From contig CP014773.1 of assembly GCA_001596135.1 (NCBI GenBank), positions 5,084,001 to 5,148,000 of the forward strand: DNA of 64,000 bases. Direction: 5' to 3'. This document shows positions 44,682 to 52,734 of the stretch, one piece after another. Both the position numbers and the translations under genes were made by a program. Origin of the DNA: Mucilaginibacter sp. PAMC 26640 (lineage in GTDB: Bacteria > Bacteroidota > Bacteroidia > Sphingobacteriales > Sphingobacteriaceae). Position 1 is the stretch's first letter, and each line of letters begins with the position of its first letter. Below the pieces are notes generated by a model. That model searched no databases and was not told the DNA's origin. It worked only from the letters and a program-made list of their open reading frames with translations.

Positions 44682-44897
44682 TGGCTCTATAAACTACATG
44701 TTAAATATGGTTATAATCCTCGGTAGCTACGGGGGAGCATATAGCAGTGAGTAACTATTGCAGTACTTGCATCAAGGAAGCAATAAACGCCTTTTGATGG
44801 GGAACAACAGAGGCGTTACAGATTCAGAGGTGAATGAAATGAAATCAAAACATTTATTGGTGCTGAACGGAACCGATGAATTAAATAATTAAATAAA

Positions 44898-45419
44898 TTG
44901 AAAGAGAGTGTAACGATTGTAAACACCAGTGGCGGGGCCATTGGTACAATGGATAAACTGGCAGCTCACAGAAAGGGCGCACTGCACCGTGCCTTTTCTA
45001 TATTTATTTTTAACAGTAACGGACAATTGCTGTTACAGCAAAGGGCATTTGATAAATATCACTCTGGTGGATTATGGACAAATACCTGCTGTAGCCACCC
45101 CCGTTCGGGTGAGCAAACAATTCAAGCAGCTCATCGCAGGTTGCGGGAAGAGATGGGCATGGAGTGTGAGCTATCAGAATTGTTCCAATTTACTTATCGG
45201 CACGAATTTGATGACGGCCTTATTGAACACGAATACGACCATGTGTTTATGGGCATCAGCGATCAGCTTCCATCACCAAACCCCGCCGAAGTAGCCGATT
45301 TTAAATATATGGAAACAGACCTCTTGCTTTTTGAATTGTTCGAACAACCAGATACATACACCGCCTGGTTTAAAATTTGTCTTGAACAGGTTTTGGAAAT
45401 ATATTATCAAACTGTTTAA
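44898..45419 (+). CDS. idi: Isopentenyl-diphosphate delta-isomerase type 1
   Basis: This 173-residue Nudix-fold enzyme converts IPP to DMAPP, the starter of isoprenoid synthesis. The catalytic Cys65 lies in WTNTCCSHP, and His67, His24 and His30 are metal ligands. Glu110 and Glu112 in the EHEYDHV segment include the second catalytic acid. Nudix-like REEMGM is also present. It starts with TTG at 44898; no in-frame ATG precedes the conserved region. It is the first gene of a cluster with flavoenzymes and an isoprenoid-oxygenase-like protein. Confidence 0.93.
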   Translation: MKESVTIVNTSGGAIGTMDKLAAHRKGALHRAFSIFIFNSNGQLLLQQRAFDKYHSGGLWTNTCCSHPRSGEQTIQAAHRRLREEMGMECELSELFQFTYRHEFDDGLIEHEYDHVFMGISDQLPSPNPAEVADFKYMETDLLLFELFEQPDTYTAWFKICLEQVLEIYYQTV

Positions 45420-45600
45420 AAATGAATTGAATCATTAAAATAGCCACTGGTCCGCGTACGCTAATGATTTCTGCAGAGTACCATTTCAGCACCATATGTT
45501 AAGAATAATTTACATGGGCTTTTGTGCCTAAACATACCAAAGCGCCAAAACCGAAGAATGGCTATCAGCAATTTGAATTGCTTAAACCATACCCACACAC

Positions 45601-46287
45601 ATGATGATAAATAACGATACATTAAATAACCTTACCCTGGAACAGGTAGTTACCGATTTAGAACACGATCATTATAATGCTGCATTTGACACCCCTCTTC
45701 GGCCTGATGCATTTGACATGGACGACGACACTAAGATGGATCTGATAGCAAAACATTTTAGCGAAATCATGCAGGTTCTGGGCATGGACCTGGATGATGA
45801 CAGTTTGAAAGACACCCCTAAAAGGGTAGCTAAAATGTATGTAAAGGAGATTTTCAGCGGGCTCAACCCTGCTAATAAACCCGAACCTACACTTTTTAAA
45901 AACCCGTTTCAATACAAGCAAATGCTGGTGGAAAGAAACATTGCGGTATTTAGTAATTGCGAACATCACTTTGTACCCATCGTAGGTAAAGCTCATGTAG
46001 CATACATCAGTAACGGACAGGTCATTGGCTTATCTAAGCTAAATAGGATTGTTCAGTATTGCTCTCAACGCCCGCAGGTGCAGGAAAGGCTAACGATGCA
46101 AATTTCTAATATGCTTAAAGAAGCCCTGGGCACGGAAGATGTTGCTGTAATTATCGATGCGCATCATCATTGTGTATCCAGCAGGGGCATCAGGGATGCC
46201 GGCAGCACCACGCTTACTGCCGAATACAGCGGGCAGTTTATGATTGCGGAAACAAAAAATGAGTTTTTAACACACATCAAGGGATGA
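45601..46287 (+). CDS. folE: GTP cyclohydrolase I
   Basis: This 228-residue enzyme forms 7,8-dihydroneopterin triphosphate from GTP, the entry to tetrahydrofolate and other pterins. The zinc site is complete: Cys120 and His123 in NCEHHF and Cys191 in HHHCVSSRG. Start at Met1 or Met2. Its stop overlaps the next start by 4 bases (ATGA), so it is coupled to the SDR. Being in this cluster and not with fol genes suggests a dedicated pterin supply. Confidence 0.95.
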   Translation: MMINNDTLNNLTLEQVVTDLEHDHYNAAFDTPLRPDAFDMDDDTKMDLIAKHFSEIMQVLGMDLDDDSLKDTPKRVAKMYVKEIFSGLNPANKPEPTLFKNPFQYKQMLVERNIAVFSNCEHHFVPIVGKAHVAYISNGQVIGLSKLNRIVQYCSQRPQVQERLTMQISNMLKEALGTEDVAVIIDAHHHCVSSRGIRDAGSTTLTAEYSGQFMIAETKNEFLTHIKG

Positions 46288-47000
46288 GGTTCGGAGGTCG
46301 AAACGTACTGGTAGTCGGCGGCAGTTCCGGCATAGGGCTATCATTAGTAAAATTGCTTCATCAGCAAAATGCCTGTGTTTATGTAATTTCAAGATCAGCG
46401 TCAGATGAATGGCCATCCGGGGTGAATTTTCTACAGGCGGATATAACCGGGAATCTTGACGGTGTAGAATTATTTTTACCACAGCAATTGCACGGGCTGG
46501 TTTATTCAGTAGGCAGTATCAATTTAAAACCCTTTAACCGACTATCGGCTGACGACTTTTTGAACGATTATCAACTAAACGTATTGGGGGCGGCACGCGT
46601 CATCCAACACGCGCTAAAGCCATTGAAAAAAGCGGAAACCGCCTCTATTGTATTGATCAGCTCGGTGGCAGCGAGGGCAGGCATGGCATACCATGCCAGT
46701 ATTGCTGCAGCGAAAGGTGCCGTTGAAGGCATAGCTCTGTCATTAGCTGCAGAATTGGCCCCCCAGCAAATACGAGTTAATGTAGTGGCCCCATCTTTGA
46801 CAGATACACCATTGGCCCAAAACTTGCTTAGCACAACTGTAAAACGCGAAGCCTCTGCTAAACGCCATCCTCTGGGGAAGATAGGCCAGCCGGAAGATAT
46901 TAGCCAAATGATTGCTTTTCTATTATCCAATGAAAGCGGTTGGATAACGGGCCAGGTTATTGGCGTAGATGGTGGCCTGGGCAAATTAAAAACAAGTTAA
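46284..47000 (+). CDS. SDR-family protein with substituted catalytic Tyr
   Basis: This 238-residue Rossmann-fold protein has the cofactor motif GGSSGIG (12-18), substrate-side Ser in LISSVA (126/127) and the terminal GQVIGVDGG. At the YxxxK position the sequence is IAAAK: Ile140 replaces the catalytic Tyr, while Lys144 stays. Tyr136 lies four residues earlier. It may therefore use another proton donor or a different chemistry. Coupled to folE by a 4-base overlap, it could act on a pterin or on the cluster's isoprenoid product. Arg37 after strand 2 suggests NADP binding. Confidence 0.85.
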   Translation: MRFGGRNVLVVGGSSGIGLSLVKLLHQQNACVYVISRSASDEWPSGVNFLQADITGNLDGVELFLPQQLHGLVYSVGSINLKPFNRLSADDFLNDYQLNVLGAARVIQHALKPLKKAETASIVLISSVAARAGMAYHASIAAAKGAVEGIALSLAAELAPQQIRVNVVAPSLTDTPLAQNLLSTTVKREASAKRHPLGKIGQPEDISQMIAFLLSNESGWITGQVIGVDGGLGKLKTS

Positions 47001-47001
47001 C

Positions 47002-47658
47002 ATGGTAAACATTACTGGTAAACAAATAGCCGAGTTAGAAAAACACTACAGGATAAGCCTGATCAATAGTTTAGTAGGTTATAAATCTTTAAACCTTCTA
47101 GGAACCATCAGTACCGATGGTATTACCAATCTATGCATTATTAGCTCCGCTTTTCATTTGGGTGCCAACCCGCCGCTTTTGGGTATGGTAATCAGGCCGG
47201 AGCGCGAGCATAATGACACACTAAAGAATATTAAAGCTACCGGACAGTACACATTGAACAATGTGTTACCGGAGTGGTATAAAAACGCGCATCAAACCAG
47301 TGCCAGTTATCCATCAGGCGTATCGGAATTTAATGCTTGTGGCTTTAAAAGGCAATATGTTAATGGTTTTGAGGCCCCTTTTGTAGGTGAATCTACCGTG
47401 AGCATAGGCCTTGAACTACGTGAAACGATCGATATGGAAATTAATGGGACTACAATTGTCGTCGGTGAGATCGTTCAAATAGTGGCGGGAGATTCAATAA
47501 TTGGCACAGATGGCACCGTTGATCATGGCAAAGCTAAAACCATGACAGTAGCAGGTTTGGACAGCTATTATCTGCCGGAGTTTGTGGGCCAGTTGGCGTA
47601 CGCGAAACCGGGAATACTACCTCACTTAGCAACAGATAGTTCTTTACCAAACATTTAG
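47002..47658 (+). CDS. Flavin reductase-like FMN-binding split-barrel protein
   Basis: This 218-residue protein of the flavin reductase-like family has a conserved barrel core (LNLLGTISTDGITNLCIISS, then PPLLGMVIRPEREHNDTLKN), a typical FMN-contact region. It starts 1 base after the SDR stop codon. Such enzymes reduce FMN or use it directly in redox steps, and may feed the flavoenzyme and oxygenase encoded next. The exact substrate is unknown. Confidence 0.85.
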   Translation: MVNITGKQIAELEKHYRISLINSLVGYKSLNLLGTISTDGITNLCIISSAFHLGANPPLLGMVIRPEREHNDTLKNIKATGQYTLNNVLPEWYKNAHQTSASYPSGVSEFNACGFKRQYVNGFEAPFVGESTVSIGLELRETIDMEINGTTIVVGEIVQIVAGDSIIGTDGTVDHGKAKTMTVAGLDSYYLPEFVGQLAYAKPGILPHLATDSSLPNI

Positions 47659-47661
47659 GCT

Positions 47662-48909
47662 ATGAAAAAAGATGCAGATGTCATCATTATCGGCGCAGGG
47701 ATATCGGGTTTAACAGCGGCCAAAGTTTTAAAAGCAGCTGGTAAATCTGTGCTGATTTTAGAAGCTTCGGACCAGGTTGGCGGCCGGGTGCGCACAGATG
47801 AGTTCGAAGGCTTCCTGCTTGATCACGGCTTCCAGGTATTCCTGACGGCTTATCCCGAGGCAAAACGATTTTTAGACTATGGGGCGCTGGATCTTCGCAA
47901 ATTTGATCCCGGAGCTTTAATACTAAACAGAAAAGGTATCACCAACCTTGGCGATCCGATAAGACAGCCAAGCTCGCTCCTTAGTACGCTCCTTTCATCT
48001 GCAGCAACGTTTTCTGATAAACTCAGGATGCTTCGGCTAAAGATAAAGCTGGGCCGTAAATCAATAGACGAAATATTTGCAAGTGAAGAGATTACCACTA
48101 CAGAATATCTTAAGCGGGAAGGCTTCAGCGGAACAATTATGAACCAATTCTTCCGTCCTTTTATGACCGGCATTTTTCTGGAGGAGCAATTAAGCACTTC
48201 AAGCAGGATGTTTGAGTTTGTATTTAAAATGTTTAGTGAGGGTGATGCCGCTATACCCGCTAAAGGGATGGGAATGATCCCTAAACAGTTAGCTCAGGAT
48301 CTTTTGCCCAGCGAATTGATGGTTAATCAAAAAGTAAATTCGGTAGAGGGTAATATAGTAACCACCAGCAGCGGATCAACCTATCAGGCAGATTTCTTGC
48401 TGCTAGCTACTGATCCCTTAAACGCGCCAACAGCAGCTAACAAATCAGATGCAACTTATCACTCCGTTACTAACATGTACTTTACATCGGAAAAGAGGCC
48501 CTTTGATATGCCTTTGATTACCTTGAATACAATACCAGGAAAACTAGTTAATAATATTGCGGTAATGGATCGGATTTCCGCTGGATATTCTACAAATGGT
48601 GAAGCTTTGATATCACTATCACTCATCGGTAATCATACAGATGCAAACCAGGCAGCCCTACAGGACCAGGTAATTACAGAACTTAAATTCTGGTATCCGG
48701 AAGCGGCAGCTTGGAAACATTTGAGAACCTATCATATTAATTATGCATTGCCCAATGATGATCATGTGCGTAATGAGCCGGATTACAAAGCTATGCGCCT
48801 AAATGGCCAATGTTTTGTTTGCGGTGACTATTTAATGAACGGATCCATCAATGCAGCGATGAAAAGCGGCAGGCTTGCAGCAGAAGCCATAATAAACACC
48901 AGGAGATAA
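47662..48909 (+). CDS. FAD-dependent amine oxidase/phytoene desaturase-like oxidoreductase
   Basis: This 415-residue protein has an N-terminal dinucleotide fold: GAGISG (11-16), Glu34 after strand 2 and GGRVRT (40-45), the signature of the amine oxidase/CrtI/protoporphyrinogen oxidase superfamily. The C-terminal FAD-contact segment VCGDYLMNGSINAAMKSGRLAAEAI is complete. Substrates in the superfamily include carotenoids, porphyrins and amines; the isomerase gene in the cluster makes an isoprenoid substrate plausible. It begins 3 bases after the flavin reductase stop. Confidence 0.88.
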   Translation: MKKDADVIIIGAGISGLTAAKVLKAAGKSVLILEASDQVGGRVRTDEFEGFLLDHGFQVFLTAYPEAKRFLDYGALDLRKFDPGALILNRKGITNLGDPIRQPSSLLSTLLSSAATFSDKLRMLRLKIKLGRKSIDEIFASEEITTTEYLKREGFSGTIMNQFFRPFMTGIFLEEQLSTSSRMFEFVFKMFSEGDAAIPAKGMGMIPKQLAQDLLPSELMVNQKVNSVEGNIVTTSSGSTYQADFLLLATDPLNAPTAANKSDATYHSVTNMYFTSEKRPFDMPLITLNTIPGKLVNNIAVMDRISAGYSTNGEALISLSLIGNHTDANQAALQDQVITELKFWYPEAAAWKHLRTYHINYALPNDDHVRNEPDYKAMRLNGQCFVCGDYLMNGSINAAMKSGRLAAEAIINTRR

Positions 48910-49976
48910 TGACAGATCAGTTAACTTTTAACGATGAACTATTAGACACAAAACGACTATCGGGCGATTTGCAGGCCGATGAGTTCATACGATATGTTTT
49001 TGAGGATGATGCGCGGAAGCTCCATCTGCAGCAATGGATGTCCGGCAAATCTGGAGGCGAACATTTTGATTTGTTGAAGTCCAGTTTTCCAGGTTTCGCT
49101 TTTATAGAAAAGGCCCGCGATTTGCCTTCCTGGGCGCAAGAGGGGCTAATGAAATCGGGCGCTGTTTTTTTTGCCAGACATGCTGAGATCATTATGAGTT
49201 TGCTTGGCTTATTATCACTGCCTTATTGTTACACCGCCTCCAACGGCGCCATGGTACTATATCTGTCAGAACTGATTCGAAAGCAAACCACAAAAAGGCT
49301 TTACGATACCGCTGTGTTTGTATGGGAAGTAATGGGTCCGGATGCATTTGGACAGGATGGGAATGCTTATGAAGAGATCTTAAAAGTACGTATCATGCAT
49401 GCGGCGGTGCGCTATTATACGCTTAAAAGCGGCAAATGGAACGAAGCTTGGGGCCTACCTGTCAACCAGGAAGATATGGCCGGCACTAATCTGTCTTTTT
49501 CGCTTATCGTAATCCGGGGGCTGCGTATGCTTGGATACACGGTTAGCCACGCTGATCAAACGGCCTTTATGCACATCTGGGCAGTTGTTGGGTTCCTAAG
49601 CGGACTTGATGATACATTGATTCCCGAAAACCCTAAAATGGCGCAACAGATGGATGCCATTATTAAAAAAAGGCAGTTTAAAGTTTCTACACACGGGCAG
49701 GAGCTTACCCGCTCGCTAACAGATCATATCTTGTCTGTAAATAAAAGTAAAGCTACCGCAAATGATATATTGGGTTTAATGCGTTACCTGCTCGGAGCGG
49801 AAATTGCCGATATGCTCCTGATCGACGCGCCTGAATTGCCAGGTTATAAACTTACCCTAATTAAAACGCTGAACCTATTGAAAAGCTTTAAACCAAATGG
49901 TGATAGCAGAACCAATTATCGGACGGCTTACGCTGCCTTCAAATTGCAGAATCCTGAATACGCAAAAAGAAACTAG
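48909..49976 (+). CDS. MpaB/rubber-oxygenase-like (DUF2236) protein
   Basis: This 355-residue helical protein of the DUF2236/MpaB catalytic-domain family includes latex clearing protein and MpaB', heme enzymes that oxidatively cleave isoprenoid chains. Conserved family features are FARHAEIIMSLLG, RIMHAAVRY (His164) and FMHIWAVVGFL (His222). No signal peptide is present, so it is cytosolic. The start shares a base with the stop of the flavoenzyme gene. Heme binding and chain cleavage are inferred from family membership. Confidence 0.75.
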   Translation: MTDQLTFNDELLDTKRLSGDLQADEFIRYVFEDDARKLHLQQWMSGKSGGEHFDLLKSSFPGFAFIEKARDLPSWAQEGLMKSGAVFFARHAEIIMSLLGLLSLPYCYTASNGAMVLYLSELIRKQTTKRLYDTAVFVWEVMGPDAFGQDGNAYEEILKVRIMHAAVRYYTLKSGKWNEAWGLPVNQEDMAGTNLSFSLIVIRGLRMLGYTVSHADQTAFMHIWAVVGFLSGLDDTLIPENPKMAQQMDAIIKKRQFKVSTHGQELTRSLTDHILSVNKSKATANDILGLMRYLLGAEIADMLLIDAPELPGYKLTLIKTLNLLKSFKPNGDSRTNYRTAYAAFKLQNPEYAKRN

Positions 49977-50013
49977 ATTTGTGCGAGAAGCCGGTACCTG
50001 TAAATAAAAAAAT

Positions 50014-50700
50014 ATGAAATCATATCAACTCATTCACCAGTTAATAACCCTTGTAGAAGAACTTGAAACAGAAAACCAGGGGCAGGAAGCTTCTATGCAA
50101 GATTTTACTGGCTTTTTGCTAAATAAAGTAGGCGACGCTTCGGCACAAAGTATTAATAAGGAGGTGAGGTTTGGTGATAATGACGGCACAGCTTTGAATC
50201 TTGCATTTCAATTGGACAATAATATTGGACGGCTCTTTGTATTTATGAGCCGTTACGCTAAATCATATATTAAACGAGCTTTGGAAGGTACTCCCTTGCA
50301 AACCGCAGAGGACTTTACCGCATTAGCTATTTTACTTACGCACACCCACTTATCTAAAAGTGAATTGATTAACCATAACTTGCAGGAAAAAACGTCTGGT
50401 ACCGAAGTGATCAGGCGCTTGATAGCTGCCGGGTTGGTAACGCAGTGGGACGACGTGAAGGACAAGAGAAGTAAACACATAGCTATTACCATTGAGGGTA
50501 AACAATTGCTGTATCAGGTATTTGAACACACAAACTATGTAGGTAAAATCATTACGGGCAAGTTAACCACTGCTGAGAAATTTACGCTGCAATATTTACT
50601 GCAAAAACTTGAAAACTTTCACCTGGAGCACTACGAAAAGAAAACTATCACTACAAAAGACGACCTTAAAATATTAGCAGAGGCTAACCTCGCAAGTTGA
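50014..50700 (+). CDS. MarR-like winged-helix transcriptional regulator
   Basis: This 228-residue protein has an N-terminal helical part and a winged helix at about 105-170: TAEDFTALAILLTHTHLSKSE, HTH with TEVIRRLIAAGLVTQW, and wing DDVKDKRSKHIAITIEGK. This is the MarR pattern for allosteric repressors released by small aromatic or oxidised ligands. It closes the isomerase-folE-flavoenzyme cluster, 37 bases after the oxygenase gene. The palindromes upstream of idi are its likely targets. Confidence 0.8.
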   Translation: MKSYQLIHQLITLVEELETENQGQEASMQDFTGFLLNKVGDASAQSINKEVRFGDNDGTALNLAFQLDNNIGRLFVFMSRYAKSYIKRALEGTPLQTAEDFTALAILLTHTHLSKSELINHNLQEKTSGTEVIRRLIAAGLVTQWDDVKDKRSKHIAITIEGKQLLYQVFEHTNYVGKIITGKLTTAEKFTLQYLLQKLENFHLEHYEKKTITTKDDLKILAEANLAS

Positions 50701-51027
50701 AAAATCAAACATCCTTAAGAATATGAATAATAATTGTACAAATATATTGAATTATTAAAAATATAGTTCAATATTATACTATATTTGATAGCTAGCAAAA
50801 GGCATTGGCCCCTAGCGAGATTTGTAAACCAACTGGCACTCTATACATATTTATCTATACTTTGCCGGTAAATTATGAATCTGACGAGTATCTACTGTAA
50901 TTTCTGATCCTTCTTTTTTCTATCCCGGCATCACATTCACGCCACTTATTAAATACACCTTTTGTTGGTCGAGTAAAGGCAACAATATCATTCTTATTAT
51001 AATTGCGTAAACCCTTTAACTAGTATT
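50701..51027. other. Intergenic region with promoter-like motif
   Basis: This region of about 330 AT-rich bases has no gene. TATATTTG at 50780-50787 matches TAnnTTTG exactly. It is overlapped by arms ATATAGT (near 50761) and ACTATAT (near 50779), a possible operator. The start codon at 51028 is 240 bases downstream, a long leader. Confidence 0.45.
50780..50787 (+). promoter_or_regulatory. Bacteroidota -7 motif TATATTTG
   Basis: Exact match to TAnnTTTG upstream of the DoxX-like pair. No -33 TTTG at normal spacing was found, and the distance to the start codon is long, so confidence is limited. Confidence 0.35.
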
Positions 51028-51375
51028 ATGATGCTTACAATTTCCGTCTATGCCCAGCTAACCATAGCCGCCTCTATAGCTTATGTTTGGATTTTTCGTT
51101 ATGATAATATTGTGAAAGAATTCGAGCAATACGGCATATCAAGCTTAGTGCGCAATATGGTTGGCGCCGCCAAAATAGCTTTATCTACCCTTTTAGTAGC
51201 CGGCATCTGGTACCCTGCATTGGTTTTGATACCCGCGCTGTTGATGGCTGGTTTAATGGCATGCGCACAGGCAGCTCATTTTAAAGTTAAAAACCCGTTG
51301 CTCAAGTTTATTCCTTCAGCAATTCTGTTGCTATTATCGCTATTTGTAGCCTGGGTTCATTCGGGCTTAATCTAG
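51028..51375 (+). CDS. DoxX-like small membrane protein (115 aa)
   Basis: This four-helix membrane protein is of DoxX/DoxX-like type (TIAASIAYVWIFRYDNIVKEF, then GAAKIALSTLLVAGIWYPAL, ALLMAGLMACAQAAHF, IPSAILLLLSLFVAWV). Family members are linked to oxidative stress and quinone chemistry. It is followed 5 bases later by a paralogue of equal size sharing the pattern (V/M)(K)EFE(Q/R)YG(I/L). It begins MM, so the start could be Met2. Confidence 0.72.
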   Translation: MMLTISVYAQLTIAASIAYVWIFRYDNIVKEFEQYGISSLVRNMVGAAKIALSTLLVAGIWYPALVLIPALLMAGLMACAQAAHFKVKNPLLKFIPSAILLLLSLFVAWVHSGLI

Positions 51376-51380
51376 TTTCA

Positions 51381-51719
51381 ATGGTATTAACTGTTTTAAT
51401 TGTAATTTCCGCGGTTGCCTTCTTATTTTATGGCTTCTCCTTTTTCATCAACTCGGGTATGAAAGAAGAATTTGAACGCTATGGGCTAACCAAATTCAGG
51501 AAACTCACGGGCTGCCTTCAGTTACTTGGCGGGGCCGGGCTTTTGGCCGGTCTCATCTGTCAGCCCATTTTGGTACTGGCTTCTGGGGGGCTTTTTTTAT
51601 TAATGCTGATAGGCTTTGGAGTAAGGGTAAAAATGAAAGATGGCTTTCTAGAATCCCTGCCTTCATTTATATTTATGCTTTTGAACGGGTATATTTGTTA
51701 TGTGGTGCTGTTCAATTGA
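51381..51719 (+). CDS. DoxX-like small membrane protein, paralogue (112 aa)
   Basis: Four predicted TM helices with the same layout as the preceding gene, including KEEFERYGLTKFRKLTGCLQL against KEFEQYGISSLVRNMVGAAKI. The two probably arose by tandem duplication and may form a heteromer. It ends the + strand run before the exopolysaccharide operon, which is convergent. Confidence 0.72.
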   Translation: MVLTVLIVISAVAFLFYGFSFFINSGMKEEFERYGLTKFRKLTGCLQLLGGAGLLAGLICQPILVLASGGLFLLMLIGFGVRVKMKDGFLESLPSFIFMLLNGYICYVVLFN

Positions 51720-51926
51720 TCGCTGCCATACCGGGGTATCCATAGATGTATTTGGCAGGTCTGATACCACCAGCTGATAATCATTTTTTAAAACTTTCTA
51801 GAGACCCTTTTCTCCGTTACCTGCAAATGTAAGATCAACTTCACAATTAATTGATTCTCGGGTATCCCTAAACCTGTGTCGGTCACCTTAAACTAAACAC
51901 TCATTCTTCATAAATTAGTATCTATT

Positions 51927-52724
51927 TTATCTGGATAGCGTGTATAAAATTAATGCTGTGTTCATTAAAAGCAGAGCCGGCTGCATGATGGTAGTTATGT
52001 TTTGTAGCTTATCATTGCGGATAGCGCGCCTGTTTTGAGCCACATAAATGATGTCGTGATTTTGCAAAACCGACACGGGACTGGCCAATGAAGATACATC
52101 CCTTAGATTTACCACATAGGTTTGCGGATTTATGCTGCTGCCGCGAACTATTTTTATTTGCCGCTCATCGGCTTTGTCAGTAAGGCCCCCGGCCTGGCCT
52201 AAGATCTCTACGAGCGAATTTCGATCATTAACTAATTGATAGTTACCCGGCGAACGTACTTCACCAAACACCGTCACTTTTAAATTGATGAGTTTCACCT
52301 CTATAATAGGGTCTTTAATAACGCTTTTCCGATAAAGGTCTTCAATTTTCGCCGCTGCCTCTTCACGTGTCAGCCCCCCAACCACTATCCTGCCCAGCAT
52401 TGGTAAGGCCACAGTGCCATTGCGCTGAACTTGGTAGCCTTGCCCCCCGGCAGCTTCTGATCCCGACGATCGCACACTGTTACCAGTACTTACTACATCA
52501 TCTATAATGTATTTCATGCTTTGTAAATTGCGTATTTGCAATATATCCTGGGCTTGAATTTTATAGTCTATCGCAGCATCACCACCAGGCAGGTTATTTG
52601 TTTTACTACTTGAACCCTCAAATAAAACCTGGTTTTGTTTATATGAGCAAGCCCCCAAAAACATTGACAGCATCAGTAAGCCAATTATAATCTTGTTGAC
52701 CTTAACTATAGCTTTTACAATCAT
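51927..52724 (-). CDS. Wza-like polysaccharide export outer-membrane lipoprotein
   Basis: This 265-residue protein has a lipoprotein signal (IGLLMLSMFLGAC, lipidated Cys26), a Poly_export domain (IDYKIQAQDILQIRNLQSMK, then VQRNGTVALPMLGRIVVGGL) and an SLBB domain (VTVFGEVRSPGNYQLVNDRN). Close to the C-terminus is a hydrophobic helix (IMQPALLLMNTALILYTL) that could be the outer-membrane anchor. It forms the export pore for the exopolysaccharide made by the upstream genes. It lies 10 bases after the next glycosyltransferase gene and is the last gene of the operon. Confidence 0.9.
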   Translation of the reverse strand: MIVKAIVKVNKIIIGLLMLSMFLGACSYKQNQVLFEGSSSKTNNLPGGDAAIDYKIQAQDILQIRNLQSMKYIIDDVVSTGNSVRSSGSEAAGGQGYQVQRNGTVALPMLGRIVVGGLTREEAAAKIEDLYRKSVIKDPIIEVKLINLKVTVFGEVRSPGNYQLVNDRNSLVEILGQAGGLTDKADERQIKIVRGSSINPQTYVVNLRDVSSLASPVSVLQNHDIIYVAQNRRAIRNDKLQNITTIMQPALLLMNTALILYTLSR

Positions 52725-52734
52725 CTATACAAGT

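Larger units (their letters stand above)
44349..44897. other. 549-base leader region with palindromes
   Basis: No open frame of note. It contains a perfect 22-bp palindrome (44606-44627), a perfect 12-bp palindrome (44670-44681) and a related imperfect site (44756-44765), all sharing a TATTGCA-like core. A divergent or forward promoter for the isomerase-led cluster should lie here. Confidence 0.55.

Noticed and set aside
44349..44897. Riboswitch in the long leader before the isomerase gene
   Set aside because: No known aptamer pattern was recognised; the dyads are short DNA palindromes better explained as operators.
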